NCBI RefSeq assembly: GCF_003063455.1
Contig: NZ_NESN01000005.1
Location: forward strand, 131,506 to 195,505
Length of the DNA stretch: 64,000 bases
DNA from: Limnohabitans parvus II-B4
Lineage (GTDB): Bacteria > Pseudomonadota > Gammaproteobacteria > Burkholderiales > Burkholderiaceae_C
Direction: 5' to 3'
Shown here: in pieces, positions 45,241 through 54,452 of the stretch
How the letters are laid out: every line of letters begins with the position of its first letter
How positions within the stretch are numbered: the first letter of the stretch is position 1
Notes under the pieces: model-generated
Databases searched by the model: none
What the model was told of the DNA's origin: nothing
What the model saw: the letters and a program-made list of their open reading frames with translations, nothing else
Translations under genes and position numbers: made by a program

Positions 45241-45821
45241 TGCGTGCGCTCAACTTGCTCCATTACCCGAGTCTGGCTCGGCAGCAAAAGGTTTTTCATC
45301 GGTGGTGGAGCAGCTTGGCCGGGCTGCTCTTGGGAGGGGTCATGGCCTGGGGATGGCTGCAATGGCAAGACCTTCAGACCGCACGGCTTCAGCAAGAGCA
45401 AAGCCTTTTGCAGGCGAGCTTGGCCACACGAACGCAGCTGGCCAAAGAAGCCATGCGTCGCCAAACCCAATCGCGCTTGCTGACGGAGCAGATGGCGCAT
45501 TTGAAGCAGGTCGTGCAACACCAGCAGGCATGGGCAGCTTTGCATGAGAGCTTGCAAGCAGAGGCCCAGCAAAGTGACTTGAGACTGGAGCGCTTGCAGG
45601 CCGAGGCCGAAAAAATCGAGCTTCACGGCACGAGCGCTCATGTGGACACGATCACCCATGCCCAGCAAAGACTGTCCGATCAGCTGGACCATCCTTTGGC
45701 GCTGGCGAGCATCACGACGGCACCGAATGAGGGGGTGAGCTTCGTCTGGCAGGCCGCGTGGCCAGCGGTGCACGGTGCTTCGGTGGCACCGTTGCCACGC
45801 GCACCAGGACCGAAACCATGA
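45240..45821 (+). CDS. pilN: PilN-like inner-membrane assembly protein
   Basis: A 193-residue bitopic protein: a short cytoplasmic N-terminus with MRALNLLHYP (the PilN motif that docks on PilM), a membrane segment at ~26-44, then a long coiled coil (50-130) and a small periplasmic domain. The ATG overlaps the pilM stop (TGATG) and its end overlaps the next gene by 4 bases. Confidence 0.82.
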   Translation: MRALNLLHYPSLARQQKVFHRWWSSLAGLLLGGVMAWGWLQWQDLQTARLQQEQSLLQASLATRTQLAKEAMRRQTQSRLLTEQMAHLKQVVQHQQAWAALHESLQAEAQQSDLRLERLQAEAEKIELHGTSAHVDTITHAQQRLSDQLDHPLALASITTAPNEGVSFVWQAAWPAVHGASVAPLPRAPGPKP

Positions 45822-46918
45822 AGCCGGACAGCCACTCGGGATACCCTGTGGGCGAACTGTCGGGGGTCGCAGTGCGCTGGCCACACCTGCAGCGCTTGTT
45901 TGAGCGCTGGCTGCGCCGATGGGGTTTTGCGATCTCGGGTTGGGTGGTGGGTTTGTCGGGCGTCTGGCTGGTGCAGGCGCAGGTCAGCGAAGACCATGCA
46001 AGCGCCTTGCACTCGGTCGCGCAATTGCAGCAGCAACTGGCGGCTTTGCCTGCAGGCTTGTCGGGCAGCCCTGAAAAGCCATGGGCCACCGATCAGCAGA
46101 ACATGCTCACGAGTCTGCCTGTGCAGGCGCGGCAAGGGCAAATTTGGATTGATTTGCAACAGGCCTTGACGGCGGGCGGCTTGCATCTGCTGTCTTTGCG
46201 CCCGCTGCCAACCACCTTGGCGGAGGGCCGCGCTGCACGCTTGGCCAGCCAGGCGGTGGCGGTGCGTTTGCAGGGTCGTTTTGAGGATTGGTCCCGTGTT
46301 TGGACCGCCTTCACCCAAGCCGGACCGGTGTGTTCGATCGACCGGATCAGCTTGGCTGCAACGGCCCACCCGGAAGAGGTCCAGATCGATGCGGTGTTGC
46401 GGGTTTGGCTGCGCCCTGGCGATGTGGGCCTGCAGGCACAAGCGCAGCCTGAGGGGGCTTGGGACCGGCTCACTTTGCCTGAGCCGCGCCAGTTGGTGCG
46501 TTCGGGGACGACCTTGTTTGCCCAGGCCAGGCCGGTGGGATCGCCCTTCGGTGGGGATGCCGTGCGCCTTGCCGAATCGACGGATACCAGTGCCACAGGC
46601 GCGTCGGGTGCGACTTCCGGAGCCGCTGTTGCCGAGATCGTGCAGGGTGCTGACTCTTTGCCTGAAGACCCTCGGCAGTGGCCTTTGGCCCGTGTGCGTC
46701 TGGCGGGGCTCTGGCAGCAAGGGGCCGATCGGCAAGCGATTTTGTCAGCGGGGCCGCATTGGGTCAGGGTGCGCCAGGGTCAACGGGTCACACAAGAAGG
46801 ACACCGGGTCGCTGCCATCACCGATGCGGGCGTCAGCTTGCGCTTGGCGCAGGGGCCGATGTTGGCGCTGAGCTGGGGTGAACGGCGGGACGAACCAAAA
46901 GACGGGACCAGGCGATGA
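45818..46918 (+). CDS. Fused PilO-PilP-like protein
   Basis: A 366-residue single-span protein. The N-terminal part (membrane segment ~37-56, then coiled coil and ferredoxin-like domain to ~215) is PilO-like. The C-terminal part from ~285 (DPRQWPLARVRLAGLW, then WVRVRQGQRVTQEGHRVAAI) is the PilP beta domain, linked by a Ser/Ala/Thr-rich stretch. In most bacteria PilP is a separate lipoprotein; here there is no lipobox and no stop between them. It would bridge the inner-membrane complex to the PilQ secretin. Confidence 0.75.
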   Translation: MKPDSHSGYPVGELSGVAVRWPHLQRLFERWLRRWGFAISGWVVGLSGVWLVQAQVSEDHASALHSVAQLQQQLAALPAGLSGSPEKPWATDQQNMLTSLPVQARQGQIWIDLQQALTAGGLHLLSLRPLPTTLAEGRAARLASQAVAVRLQGRFEDWSRVWTAFTQAGPVCSIDRISLAATAHPEEVQIDAVLRVWLRPGDVGLQAQAQPEGAWDRLTLPEPRQLVRSGTTLFAQARPVGSPFGGDAVRLAESTDTSATGASGATSGAAVAEIVQGADSLPEDPRQWPLARVRLAGLWQQGADRQAILSAGPHWVRVRQGQRVTQEGHRVAAITDAGVSLRLAQGPMLALSWGERRDEPKDGTRR

Positions 46919-48369
46919 TGAGCTTCCAAAAATGTGGGGTGTACGGGTGCGGGTGTCTGCTGGGCTTCGGCCTTGCGCTCTCGTCATGGGCGCAATCTGC
47001 CGACAAGCCTTCGCCACAAGCCCCCTTGGTGGGCGAGGCAGCGCTCAACGCAGGGCCAGGTTCGGGCCTGGTCGTTCCAACGCCGGACAACAAGCCGATC
47101 AGCTTGAACTTTCAGAACATCGATGTGAGAGCTTTGCTGCAGATGTTTGCTGATTTTTCTGGCTTGAATGTGGTGCCCACTGAGGGTGTGGTGGGGCCAG
47201 TGAGTGTGCGCCTGAACGAGGTGCCGTGGCAACAGGCCTTGGGCATCGTTTTGCAATCGAAAGGACTGGTCTCCCGCCAAGAGGGGCGTGTGCTCTGGGT
47301 CGCGCCGCAAGGTGAATGGGCCTTGCGCGAGAAAAAACAGCTGGATGCCCAGGCTGCTTTGGACGCGGTGAGTCCCCTGCACATGCTGTCCTTGCGCTTG
47401 CAATATGCCCGGGCCACCGAAGTGGCCCAGCGTTTGCAAGGCGGTGCAGCAGGCAGCACTGGGGGGCGTTGGTTGAGTGCGCGTGGCAGTGTGTTGGCCG
47501 AGCCCAGAACCAACCAACTCTTTGTTTCAGACTTGCCCGCACGTTTGTTGGACCTGGAGAAAATGTTGGCGCAGCTGGATGTGCCGGTGCGGCAGATCCT
47601 GATCGAGGCTCGCATTGTGGAGGCCGATGACCAGTTCGGCCAGTCCTTGGGTGTGCGCCTGGGGGCGGGTTTGGCCATTCCTCTGAAAGTGCAGGGTCGA
47701 TCGAACACGCTGAGCGTGGGGGCGACCAACCAGTCTGCCGCAGCAGGTTCGGTGGTGGGCAATCAGGTCAACTTGCCTGCGGGCTCGGCCGGTCAAACGC
47801 TCAACACCCCGGCCACATTTGCCGTCTCACTGTTCAATGCTGCTGCTGACCGGTTCATCAATGTGGAGATTTCTGCCCTGGAGGCGGCGGGACTGGGCAA
47901 GGTGGTCTCGCGCCCCCGAGTGGTGACTGCTGACCAGACCAAGGCCTTGATCGAGCAGGGCACCGAGTTGCCCTATCAAACTGCCGCAGGCAACGGGGTG
48001 ACCGTGATTTCATTCCGCAAAGCCAACCTCAAGCTGGAGGTGACCCCCCAAATCACCCCCGACGGTTCGGTTGTGCTTGATGTGGACGTGAACCGCGACA
48101 GTGTGGGCCAAATCACCCCGGCCGGTTACGCCATCAACACCAAGCATGTGAAGACCCAGGTGCGGGTGGAAGACGGTGGCACTGTGGTGCTGGGCGGCAT
48201 CTACGAAGAAACCAACCGCAACGACGAAGCCAAAGTCCCCGGTTTGGGGGATGTGCCGGGTTTGGGCTGGTTGTTCAAGAACCGCGACCAGACCCGGCGC
48301 AAAAGCGAGTTGCTGATTTTTCTGACGCCCCGGGTGGTGGCCGATGGCACTGCCACCCTTCCTCCCTGA
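46915..48369 (+). CDS. pilQ: PilQ-like secretin (short)
   Basis: A 484-residue outer-membrane secretin. A signal peptide (~1-25) is followed by the STN/N0 block ISLNFQNIDVRALLQMFADFSGLNVV, an N1 domain, and the secretin core with VVSRPRVVTADQTKALIEQGTELPYQ, the GGTVVLGGIYEE strand and VPGLGDVPGLGWLFKNR near the end. The AMIN domains of ~700-residue PilQ are missing. It overlaps the preceding gene (ATGATGA) and is followed by aroK. Confidence 0.9.
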   Translation: MMSFQKCGVYGCGCLLGFGLALSSWAQSADKPSPQAPLVGEAALNAGPGSGLVVPTPDNKPISLNFQNIDVRALLQMFADFSGLNVVPTEGVVGPVSVRLNEVPWQQALGIVLQSKGLVSRQEGRVLWVAPQGEWALREKKQLDAQAALDAVSPLHMLSLRLQYARATEVAQRLQGGAAGSTGGRWLSARGSVLAEPRTNQLFVSDLPARLLDLEKMLAQLDVPVRQILIEARIVEADDQFGQSLGVRLGAGLAIPLKVQGRSNTLSVGATNQSAAAGSVVGNQVNLPAGSAGQTLNTPATFAVSLFNAAADRFINVEISALEAAGLGKVVSRPRVVTADQTKALIEQGTELPYQTAAGNGVTVISFRKANLKLEVTPQITPDGSVVLDVDVNRDSVGQITPAGYAINTKHVKTQVRVEDGGTVVLGGIYEETNRNDEAKVPGLGDVPGLGWLFKNRDQTRRKSELLIFLTPRVVADGTATLPP

Positions 48370-48507
48370 GGCCGGGTGCTCTTGAACCTTTGACCCACCT
48401 GTGAGCAAATGGCAGGGCGGGTCAAGCGGGTCGAATACACTTGCATGCTCTAAAGTGCTGGCCATTTACGTGTGTGGCCAAGCCGATATTTCCAGTGTGA
48501 GACTTCC

Positions 48508-49071
48508 TTGAGCATCATCTTCGTGGGCCTTCCGGGCTCGGGCAAAACCACCATCGGCAGGCAATTGGCACGCCGACTGGGGGTGCCGTTTGTCGATTCT
48601 GACCATGTGATTGAGCACCGTCTGGGCTGCTCGATCCGGGAATTCTTTGCCCGCGAAGGCGAAGGCAGCTTTCGCGATGTCGAGCAGCAGGTGCTGGATG
48701 ACCTGACCCAAACCCATGAGGGCGTGATCGCGACCGGGGGCGGGTCTGTGTTGCGCGAAGCCAACCGCCGCCATTTGCACGAGCGTGGCCATGTGATTTA
48801 CCTGCGCTCCACACCCGAAGACGTGTTTCGCCGTGTGCGTCACGACACGGCGCGGCCTTTGTTGCAGGTGGACGATCCGCTCAGCCGCTTGCGTGCGCTG
48901 TTTGAGGCACGAGACCCGCTGTACCGCAATGCCGCCCACTTTGTCATCGAAACCGGCCGCCCCTCGGTCGCCACGCTGGTCAACATGATCGTCATGCAGC
49001 TGGAGCTGGCCGGACATCTGCCTGCGCAAGCCCCAACGCCAGCACCCGCGCAGCCTGCCGCGAGCCCCTGA
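48508..49071 (+). CDS. aroK: Shikimate kinase
   Basis: A 187-residue kinase phosphorylating shikimate in aromatic amino acid synthesis. P-loop [11 protein letters not shown] is at about 7-17, the [11 protein letters not shown] shikimate-binding Asp follows, and [12 protein letters not shown] is present. The TTG at 48508 gives the usual N-terminus ([10 protein letters not shown]); a GTG at 48472 would add 12 residues. aroB follows. Confidence 0.93.
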   Translation: MSIIFVGLPGSGKTTIGRQLARRLGVPFVDSDHVIEHRLGCSIREFFAREGEGSFRDVEQQVLDDLTQTHEGVIATGGGSVLREANRRHLHERGHVIYLRSTPEDVFRRVRHDTARPLLQVDDPLSRLRALFEARDPLYRNAAHFVIETGRPSVATLVNMIVMQLELAGHLPAQAPTPAPAQPAASP

Positions 49072-49103
49072 AATACGGGCCAAAGCCCCTACACTTGGGG
49101 GCT

Positions 49104-50216
49104 ATGTCAGAGCACACCCCCACCCATGAACAAGTCGCCATTTCGCTGGACGACCGCAGTTACGACATCCACATTGGGCAAAGCCTGCTGAGCCGCCAGG
49201 GCGCCTGGGCAGGCTTGCCCAAGGCGCAGACGGCCATGATCGTGACCAACGACACAATTGCCCCGTTGTACGAGGCCGCTTTGCGCAGCGCCATCACACC
49301 GCACTACAAGCAGATCCACACCGTGGTGCTGCCCGACGGCGAGGCTCACAAAGACTGGCAGACCCTGAACCTGATTTTTGACGCGTTGCTGGCCAAAGGC
49401 TGCGACCGCAAAACCGTGTTGTTCGCTTTGGGCGGTGGCGTGATTGGCGACATGACCGGCTTTGCGGCGGCCAGCTACATGCGCGGCGTGCCCTTTGTGC
49501 AGGTGCCCACCACGCTTTTGTCGCAGGTCGATTCGTCGGTGGGCGGCAAAACCGCCATCAACCACCCGCTGGGCAAAAACATGATCGGCGCGTTTTACCA
49601 GCCGGTGCGCGTGGTTTGCGACCTGAACACCCTGCAAACTCTGCCCCCGCGTGAACTGAGCGCGGGTCTGGCCGAAGTCATCAAATACGGCCCGATCGCC
49701 GACATGGCGTTTCTGGACTGGATCGAGGCCAACATCGGTGCGTTGATGGCGCAAGACCCGAAAGCGCTGGCCCATGCCGTCAAGCGCAGCTGCGAGATCA
49801 AGGCCTGGGTGGTCGGGCAAGACGAGCGCGAAGCGGGCCTGCGCGCGATCCTCAACTTTGGCCACACCTTTGGCCACGCCATCGAAGCCGGTCTGGGCTT
49901 TGGCGTCTGGCTGCACGGCGAGGCCGTGGGCTGCGGCATGGTCATGGCGGCCGAACTGTCGCACCGTTTGGGCAAGGTCGATGCCGCTTTTGTGGCGCGC
50001 CTCAAGGCCCTGATCGCGAGTGCGGGCTTGCCCATGCGCGGCCCCGTGATCGACGCGGCCGACAACGCCGGGCACTACATTGAGCACATGCGCCTGGACA
50101 AAAAAGCCATTGGTGGCGATATCCAGTTTGTGGTGATTGACGGCCCCGGCCAGGCGGTGGTGTGCAGTGCCCCCGACGCCCTGGTGCGCGACGTGATCAA
50201 TGCTTGCTGCGCCTGA
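49104..50216 (+). CDS. aroB: 3-dehydroquinate synthase
   Basis: A 370-residue NAD- and metal-dependent enzyme making 3-dehydroquinate from [49 protein letters not shown] (~111-155) and the metal ligands in [11 protein letters not shown] are complete. The ATG at 49104 is chosen over TTG at 49095. It forms the classic aroK-aroB-dgt run. Confidence 0.96.
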   Translation: MSEHTPTHEQVAISLDDRSYDIHIGQSLLSRQGAWAGLPKAQTAMIVTNDTIAPLYEAALRSAITPHYKQIHTVVLPDGEAHKDWQTLNLIFDALLAKGCDRKTVLFALGGGVIGDMTGFAAASYMRGVPFVQVPTTLLSQVDSSVGGKTAINHPLGKNMIGAFYQPVRVVCDLNTLQTLPPRELSAGLAEVIKYGPIADMAFLDWIEANIGALMAQDPKALAHAVKRSCEIKAWVVGQDEREAGLRAILNFGHTFGHAIEAGLGFGVWLHGEAVGCGMVMAAELSHRLGKVDAAFVARLKALIASAGLPMRGPVIDAADNAGHYIEHMRLDKKAIGGDIQFVVIDGPGQAVVCSAPDALVRDVINACCA

Positions 50217-50221
50217 ACCCC

Positions 50222-51451
50222 ATGCGTGAAACAGCTGTGGCAGATTTGAGCTTTTTGGGCGCTGAAGAGGGGCGCTTGTCTGCGTCGGTTTCGGTGGGTC
50301 TTGCAGGTGTGGCTTTGGGCAGCTTGTCGGCCTTGGCCTGCGACCCGGCACAAACCCGTGGCCGCCGCTTTGCCGAGCCCGCCGCGCCCACGCGCAACGC
50401 TTATCAAAGAGACCGTGACCGCATTGTTCATTCCACCGCGTTCCGGCGCTTGGTATACAAAACGCAGGTCTTCCTCAACCACGAAGGCGATTTGTTTCGC
50501 ACGCGCCTCACGCACTCGCTCGAAGTCGCACAACTGGGCCGCTCCATCGCGCGCGCTCTGGGCCTGAACGAAGACTTGGTGGAGGCGGTGGCGCTGGCAC
50601 ACGACTTGGGCCACACGCCTTTTGGTCATGCAGGGCAAGACGCGCTGGACGAATGCATGACCGACCATGGCGGCTTTGAGCACAACCTGCAAAGTTTGCG
50701 GGTGGTGGACAAACTGGAAGAGCGTTACCCCGCGTTTGACGGCCTGAACCTGAGTTTTGAAACCCGCGAAGGCGTGCTCAAACACTGCTCACGGGCCAAT
50801 GCCGAGCATCTGCAATTGACCGAGCCGGGCGGGGTGGGGCGGCGTTTCATTGACCGCACCCAGCCCAGTCTGGAGGCACAGCTGTGCAACCTGGCCGATG
50901 CGATTGCCTACAACGCGCACGACATCGACGATGGTGTGCGCTCGGGCCTCATCTGCACCCGTCAGTTGCTGGAAGTGGAATTGTTTGCGCATTACCACCA
51001 GCAAGCGCTGGACGAACACCCGGCGCTGGCGCACAAGCCTCGCCGCCTGCTGTACGAGACCATCCGCCGCATGCTGAGCGATCAGGTGTACGACGTGATC
51101 GACACCACCCGGCAGGCGGTGGCGCTTGCGGGCGTGCAGACCTCAGACGAAGCCCGGCTGGCCGGGCCGCTGGTGGGTTTCAGTCCGCAGATGAAAGTGC
51201 GTACGGGCGAGTTGAAGAAATTTTTGTTCGCCAGTCTGTACCGTCATCCGCAGGTGATGCAGACCACTGGCCAGGCCCAGCAAGCCGTGCGCGAGTTGTT
51301 TGCGGCCTACGTGGCACAGCCGGCCGAAATGCCCACCGATTTTGCCGTCAGCACCGATCTGCACCGCAGTGTGGCCGACTACATCGCCGGCATGACCGAC
51401 CGCTTTGCCTTGCGCGAACACGAACGCCTGACCGGGCGCAAGCTGTTGTGA
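50222..51451 (+). CDS. dgt: Deoxyguanosinetriphosphate triphosphohydrolase-like protein
   Basis: A 409-residue HD-domain dNTP triphosphohydrolase. RDRIVHSTAFRRLVYKTQVF, TRLTHSLEVAQ and the HD pair in ALAHDLGHTPFGHAGQDAL are the catalytic blocks, and the family Arg/Asn residues follow. It hydrolyses dNTPs to nucleosides and triphosphate. The ATG at 50222 is used; an in-frame start at 50162 would lie inside aroB. Confidence 0.94.
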   Translation: MRETAVADLSFLGAEEGRLSASVSVGLAGVALGSLSALACDPAQTRGRRFAEPAAPTRNAYQRDRDRIVHSTAFRRLVYKTQVFLNHEGDLFRTRLTHSLEVAQLGRSIARALGLNEDLVEAVALAHDLGHTPFGHAGQDALDECMTDHGGFEHNLQSLRVVDKLEERYPAFDGLNLSFETREGVLKHCSRANAEHLQLTEPGGVGRRFIDRTQPSLEAQLCNLADAIAYNAHDIDDGVRSGLICTRQLLEVELFAHYHQQALDEHPALAHKPRRLLYETIRRMLSDQVYDVIDTTRQAVALAGVQTSDEARLAGPLVGFSPQMKVRTGELKKFLFASLYRHPQVMQTTGQAQQAVRELFAAYVAQPAEMPTDFAVSTDLHRSVADYIAGMTDRFALREHERLTGRKLL

Positions 51452-51500
51452 GCAGGCCTCTGGCCTTTTTTGCGGCCATGAGCTGCTCAGCCCCCTGTGG

Positions 51501-51523
51501 GAGCGAGCCCCTGCTCGCGAATG
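51501..51523. repeat. REP-like element GAGCGAGCCC..GCTCGCGAATG, copy 2
   Basis: Hairpin GCGAGC (51503-51508)/GCTCGC (51513-51518) followed by GAATG, near-identical to 20615-20636. It lies between dgt and the MFS gene; a short AGGCC/GGCCT hairpin with a T-run at 51454-51471 may end dgt. Confidence 0.6.
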
Positions 51524-51543
51524 TGTGAACCACAAGGAGCGTC

Positions 51544-52758
51544 ATGACCGCCCCGCGCACTGACCGCGCCGCCTGGCTGGTCGTGCTGGCCGGGGGCGTG
51601 GCCGCATTGCAGGTGGGCAAACTGCCGCCTGCTTTGCCCGCGCTGCAGGCCGAGCTTGGCCTGACGCTGGTGCAGTCTGGTTTCCTCTTGTCCGTTGTTC
51701 AGTTGGCGGGTTTGAGCTTGGCCGTCTTCATGGGTTTGTGGGCCGACGGCATGGGTCTCAAACGCAGCATGGTGCGCGGCTTGTGCCTGCTGGCGTTGGC
51801 CAGTGGTCTGGGTGGTTTTGCCACTTCGGTCACGGCCTTGCTGGCGCTGCGGGCCATCGAAGGCCTGGGCTTTTTGCTGGTGGCCCTGCCCGCACCTGCC
51901 TTGATTCGCCGTTTGGTGCCGCCTGCCCAACTGCCAGGCATGTTGGGCGTGTGGGGCGCCTACATGCCCACCGGCACTGCGCTGGCCTTGTTGGCGGGTC
52001 CGCTGTTCATTCCGGTCTGGGGGTGGAGCACTTGGTGGTGGCTGTTTGCAGCCGTGTCGTTGGGCATGGCCATGTGGCTTTGGCGCAGTGTGCCCGACGA
52101 CCCGACTGCCCATGTCTCAGTAAACGGGCAGAGCGCTTGGCTGCGCCTGCGCCGCACCTTGAGTGTCCCCGGACCCTGGTGGGTGGCGCTCACCTTTGGC
52201 ATGTATTCCGGCCAGTGGCTGGCGGTGGTGGGCTTTTTGCCATCGATTTATGCCGCAGCGGGCGTGGGTGGGGCGCTGCTGGGCGTGCTCACGGCTTTGG
52301 CCGCTGCCGTCAACATGGCGGGCAACATGGTGTCGGGCCGCTTGCTGCAGCGTGGCTGGGCACCCCGTGCCACGCTGTGGCTGGGCTTCGGTGCGATGGC
52401 GCTGGGCAGCACCGTGGCCTTTGCTTCACTCACCGAAACCCTGCCATGGCTGCGCTTTGCCGGTGTTCTGCTGTTCTCCGGTGTGGGCGGGCTGGTACCG
52501 GGCACGCTGTTCTCGCTGGCGGTGCGGCTGGCCCCGGGCGAGCAGCAAGTGGCCACCACGGTGGGTTGGTTGCAGCAACTCTCGGCTTTAGGCCAGTTTG
52601 TCGGCCCGCCCGTGGTGGCGGCCGTGGCCGCGCGTGCAGGCGGCTGGCAGCTCACGCCGCTGGTCACGGTGGGGTGTTGTGTGTGCGGGGTGGCATTGGC
52701 CTGGGGGTGCGGTCAGGCGCTGCAACGGCAAACGACACAGGCACAATCTCCCATATGA
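51544..52758 (+). CDS. MFS transporter, CynX/NimT-like
   Basis: A 404-residue transporter with 12 hydrophobic segments. AAGGAG precedes the ATG by 6 bases. The loop between segments 2 and 3 (GLWADGMGLKRSM) and the matched one after segment 8 resemble the MFS G-x3-D-R-x-G motif. The layout suits CynX/NimT-type exporters of small anions or nitroimidazoles. The substrate is unknown. The stop overlaps the next ATG. Confidence 0.8.
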   Translation: MTAPRTDRAAWLVVLAGGVAALQVGKLPPALPALQAELGLTLVQSGFLLSVVQLAGLSLAVFMGLWADGMGLKRSMVRGLCLLALASGLGGFATSVTALLALRAIEGLGFLLVALPAPALIRRLVPPAQLPGMLGVWGAYMPTGTALALLAGPLFIPVWGWSTWWWLFAAVSLGMAMWLWRSVPDDPTAHVSVNGQSAWLRLRRTLSVPGPWWVALTFGMYSGQWLAVVGFLPSIYAAAGVGGALLGVLTALAAAVNMAGNMVSGRLLQRGWAPRATLWLGFGAMALGSTVAFASLTETLPWLRFAGVLLFSGVGGLVPGTLFSLAVRLAPGEQQVATTVGWLQQLSALGQFVGPPVVAAVAARAGGWQLTPLVTVGCCVCGVALAWGCGQALQRQTTQAQSPI

Positions 52759-53306
52759 ACGATATGACCCTTCCCGAAATTGCTGACACCGTGCGCTGGC
52801 TCGAACGCGCCGTGATTGGCCTGAACCTGTGCCCCTTTGCCAAAGCCCCACATGTGAAGGGCCAAATCCATTACGTGCTGAGCGAGGCCAAGGGCCTCGA
52901 AGGCTTGCGAGACGAGTTGATCGAGCAGTTGCAGGCGCTGGCCGCCACGCCTGCCGAAGAGCGGGAGACGGTGTTACTCATCGTGCCGCAGATGCTGCGG
53001 GACTTTCTGGAGTTCAACGACTTTCTGGACGAGGCCGATGCGGTGCTGCAAGAGCTGGACATGGAGGGCCTGTTCCAGGTGGCGAGTTTCCACCCCGAGT
53101 TCCAATTCGCCGATACCGAGCCGGACGACATCACCAATTTCACCAACCGCTCGCCTTACCCCACGCTGCACCTGCTGCGCGAGGAAAGCATTGACCGGGC
53201 GGTGGAGGCTTTCCCCGAGGCCGAGATGATTTACGAAACCAACATCGCCACGATGGAAAAGTTGGGTGCCGAGGGTTGGAAGGCGCTGGACGTCGGGCCG
53301 CACTGA
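52755..53306 (+). CDS. DUF1415 family protein
   Basis: A 183-residue cytosolic protein. TVRWLERAVIGLNLCPFAK at about 11-29 and VASFHPEFQFADTEPDDITNFTNRSPYPTLHLLRE at about 115-149 are the conserved blocks of DUF1415, a family of unknown role common in gamma- and betaproteobacteria. The ATG overlaps the MFS stop. Conserved Cys, His and Asp suggest a catalytic or metal site, unproven. Confidence 0.9.
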   Translation: MNDMTLPEIADTVRWLERAVIGLNLCPFAKAPHVKGQIHYVLSEAKGLEGLRDELIEQLQALAATPAEERETVLLIVPQMLRDFLEFNDFLDEADAVLQELDMEGLFQVASFHPEFQFADTEPDDITNFTNRSPYPTLHLLREESIDRAVEAFPEAEMIYETNIATMEKLGAEGWKALDVGPH

Positions 53307-53329
53307 AGTTGCTGCCAGTTGTCACACCC

Positions 53330-53466
53330 GATTCAGTCGACTTCCCCATTGACTCGGTTGTCATTTCCGTTGACTCGGTTGTCATTCGACTCGGTTGTCA
53401 TTCCCGTTGCTTGAGTTTGACATTCCCGTTGCTTGAGTTTGTCATTCCCGCGAAGGCGGGAATCCA
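53330..53466. repeat. Tandem 19-22-bp units ending in one complete REP
   Basis: (TT)GACTCGGTTGTCATT.. units at 53349, 53370 and 53388 are followed by two 22-bp units TTGCTTGAGTTTG(A/T)CATTCCCG (53407, 53429). The last unit continues into CGAAGGCGGGAATCCA, completing the REP (53441-53466). Each unit ends in half of that palindrome. It lies in the 186-base gap before the methyltransferase. Confidence 0.88.
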
Positions 53467-53492
53467 CGCCCGCTTTACCGCTGATCTCTCCC

Positions 53493-54383
53493 ATGAAAAA
53501 ACCGCTTCGCACGCCCAAGTCACCCGTCGCCAGCCCTGACGCATTGCCACCCGAAGTTCGCCCCGGTCAATCGGTCGAGTTGCTCAAGCAACTGCACATC
53601 CTGACCCGCGACGGCAAGCTCAACCAGGACTCGCGCCGCAAGCTCAAGCAGGTCTACCACCTGTTCCAGTTCATCGAAAAGCTGCTGCTCGAATTGCCCG
53701 CCAGCGACACCGGCCCCACGCTGGCCGACCACGGTGCGGGCAAGTCGTATCTGGGCTTCATCATTTATGACCTGTTTTTCAAAGCGCTGGGCCATGGCAG
53801 CATCTACGGCATCGAGACGCGCAGCGAGTTGGTCGAATCGTCCAGAGCGCTGGCCGAGCGACTGGGCTTTGAGCGCATGCGATTTTTGAACGTGAGCGTG
53901 GCGGAATCCACCCAAAGCGATGCTCTGCCTGCGCAGATCGACGTGGTCACCGCGCTGCACGCCTGCGACACCGCCACCGACGATGCCATCGCCTTTGGCC
54001 TGCAAAAGAAAGCCCGCTTCATGGTGCTGGTGCCCTGCTGCCAGGCCGAGCTGGCCCGGGCCCTCAACCAGAACAAGGCACTCAATTTGCAGCGTACCCC
54101 CCTGGCCGAGCTGTGGCGTCACCCCCTGCACACCCGCGAAGTGGGCAGCCAACTGACCAACGTGTTGCGCTGTCTGTATCTGGAGTCGCAGGGTTACTCG
54201 GTCACCGTGACCGAGCTGGTGGGCTGGGAACATTCCATGAAAAACGAGCTGATTCTGGCCAAGTACACGGGGCAGAAAAAACGTGCTTCGGGCGAGCGCC
54301 TGCTGGCACTGCTCAAGGAATTCGGGGTGGAGGATCTGATGGGGGGGCGGTATCCGCTGGTGGTGGGTGCTGCTGAGGGTTAA
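53493..54383 (+). CDS. Class I SAM-dependent methyltransferase (Methyltransf_32-like)
   Basis: A 296-residue enzyme. LADHGAGKSYLGFIIYDLFF at about 75-94 is the SAM-binding glycine loop, GIETRSELVESSRALAERLG the acidic strand and DVVTALHACDTATDDAI the motif IV region. VLVPCCQAEL resembles the NPPY-like part of the family. The substrate is unknown. The start at 53493 is chosen; the longer frame from 53433 is translated REP. Confidence 0.8.
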   Translation: MKKPLRTPKSPVASPDALPPEVRPGQSVELLKQLHILTRDGKLNQDSRRKLKQVYHLFQFIEKLLLELPASDTGPTLADHGAGKSYLGFIIYDLFFKALGHGSIYGIETRSELVESSRALAERLGFERMRFLNVSVAESTQSDALPAQIDVVTALHACDTATDDAIAFGLQKKARFMVLVPCCQAELARALNQNKALNLQRTPLAELWRHPLHTREVGSQLTNVLRCLYLESQGYSVTVTELVGWEHSMKNELILAKYTGQKKRASGERLLALLKEFGVEDLMGGRYPLVVGAAEG

Positions 54384-54386
54384 CCG

Positions 54387-54424
54387 TTAATCGGGGTCAT
54401 TAATCGGGGTCAGATCCCCATTAA
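54387..54424. repeat. RAYT left-flank repeats
   Basis: TTAATCGGGGTCA occurs twice in tandem (54387-54399 and 54400-54412). The second copy extends into a palindrome through GATCCCCATTAA. It begins 3 bases after the methyltransferase stop. Confidence 0.8.
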
Positions 54425-54452
54425 ACTGACCTCACTTTCAGGGAGTCCCCGC

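Noticed and set aside
53433..53492. N-terminal extension of the methyltransferase (FPRRREST-like)
   Set aside because: This peptide is the usual translation of a REP palindrome, not protein-coding sequence.
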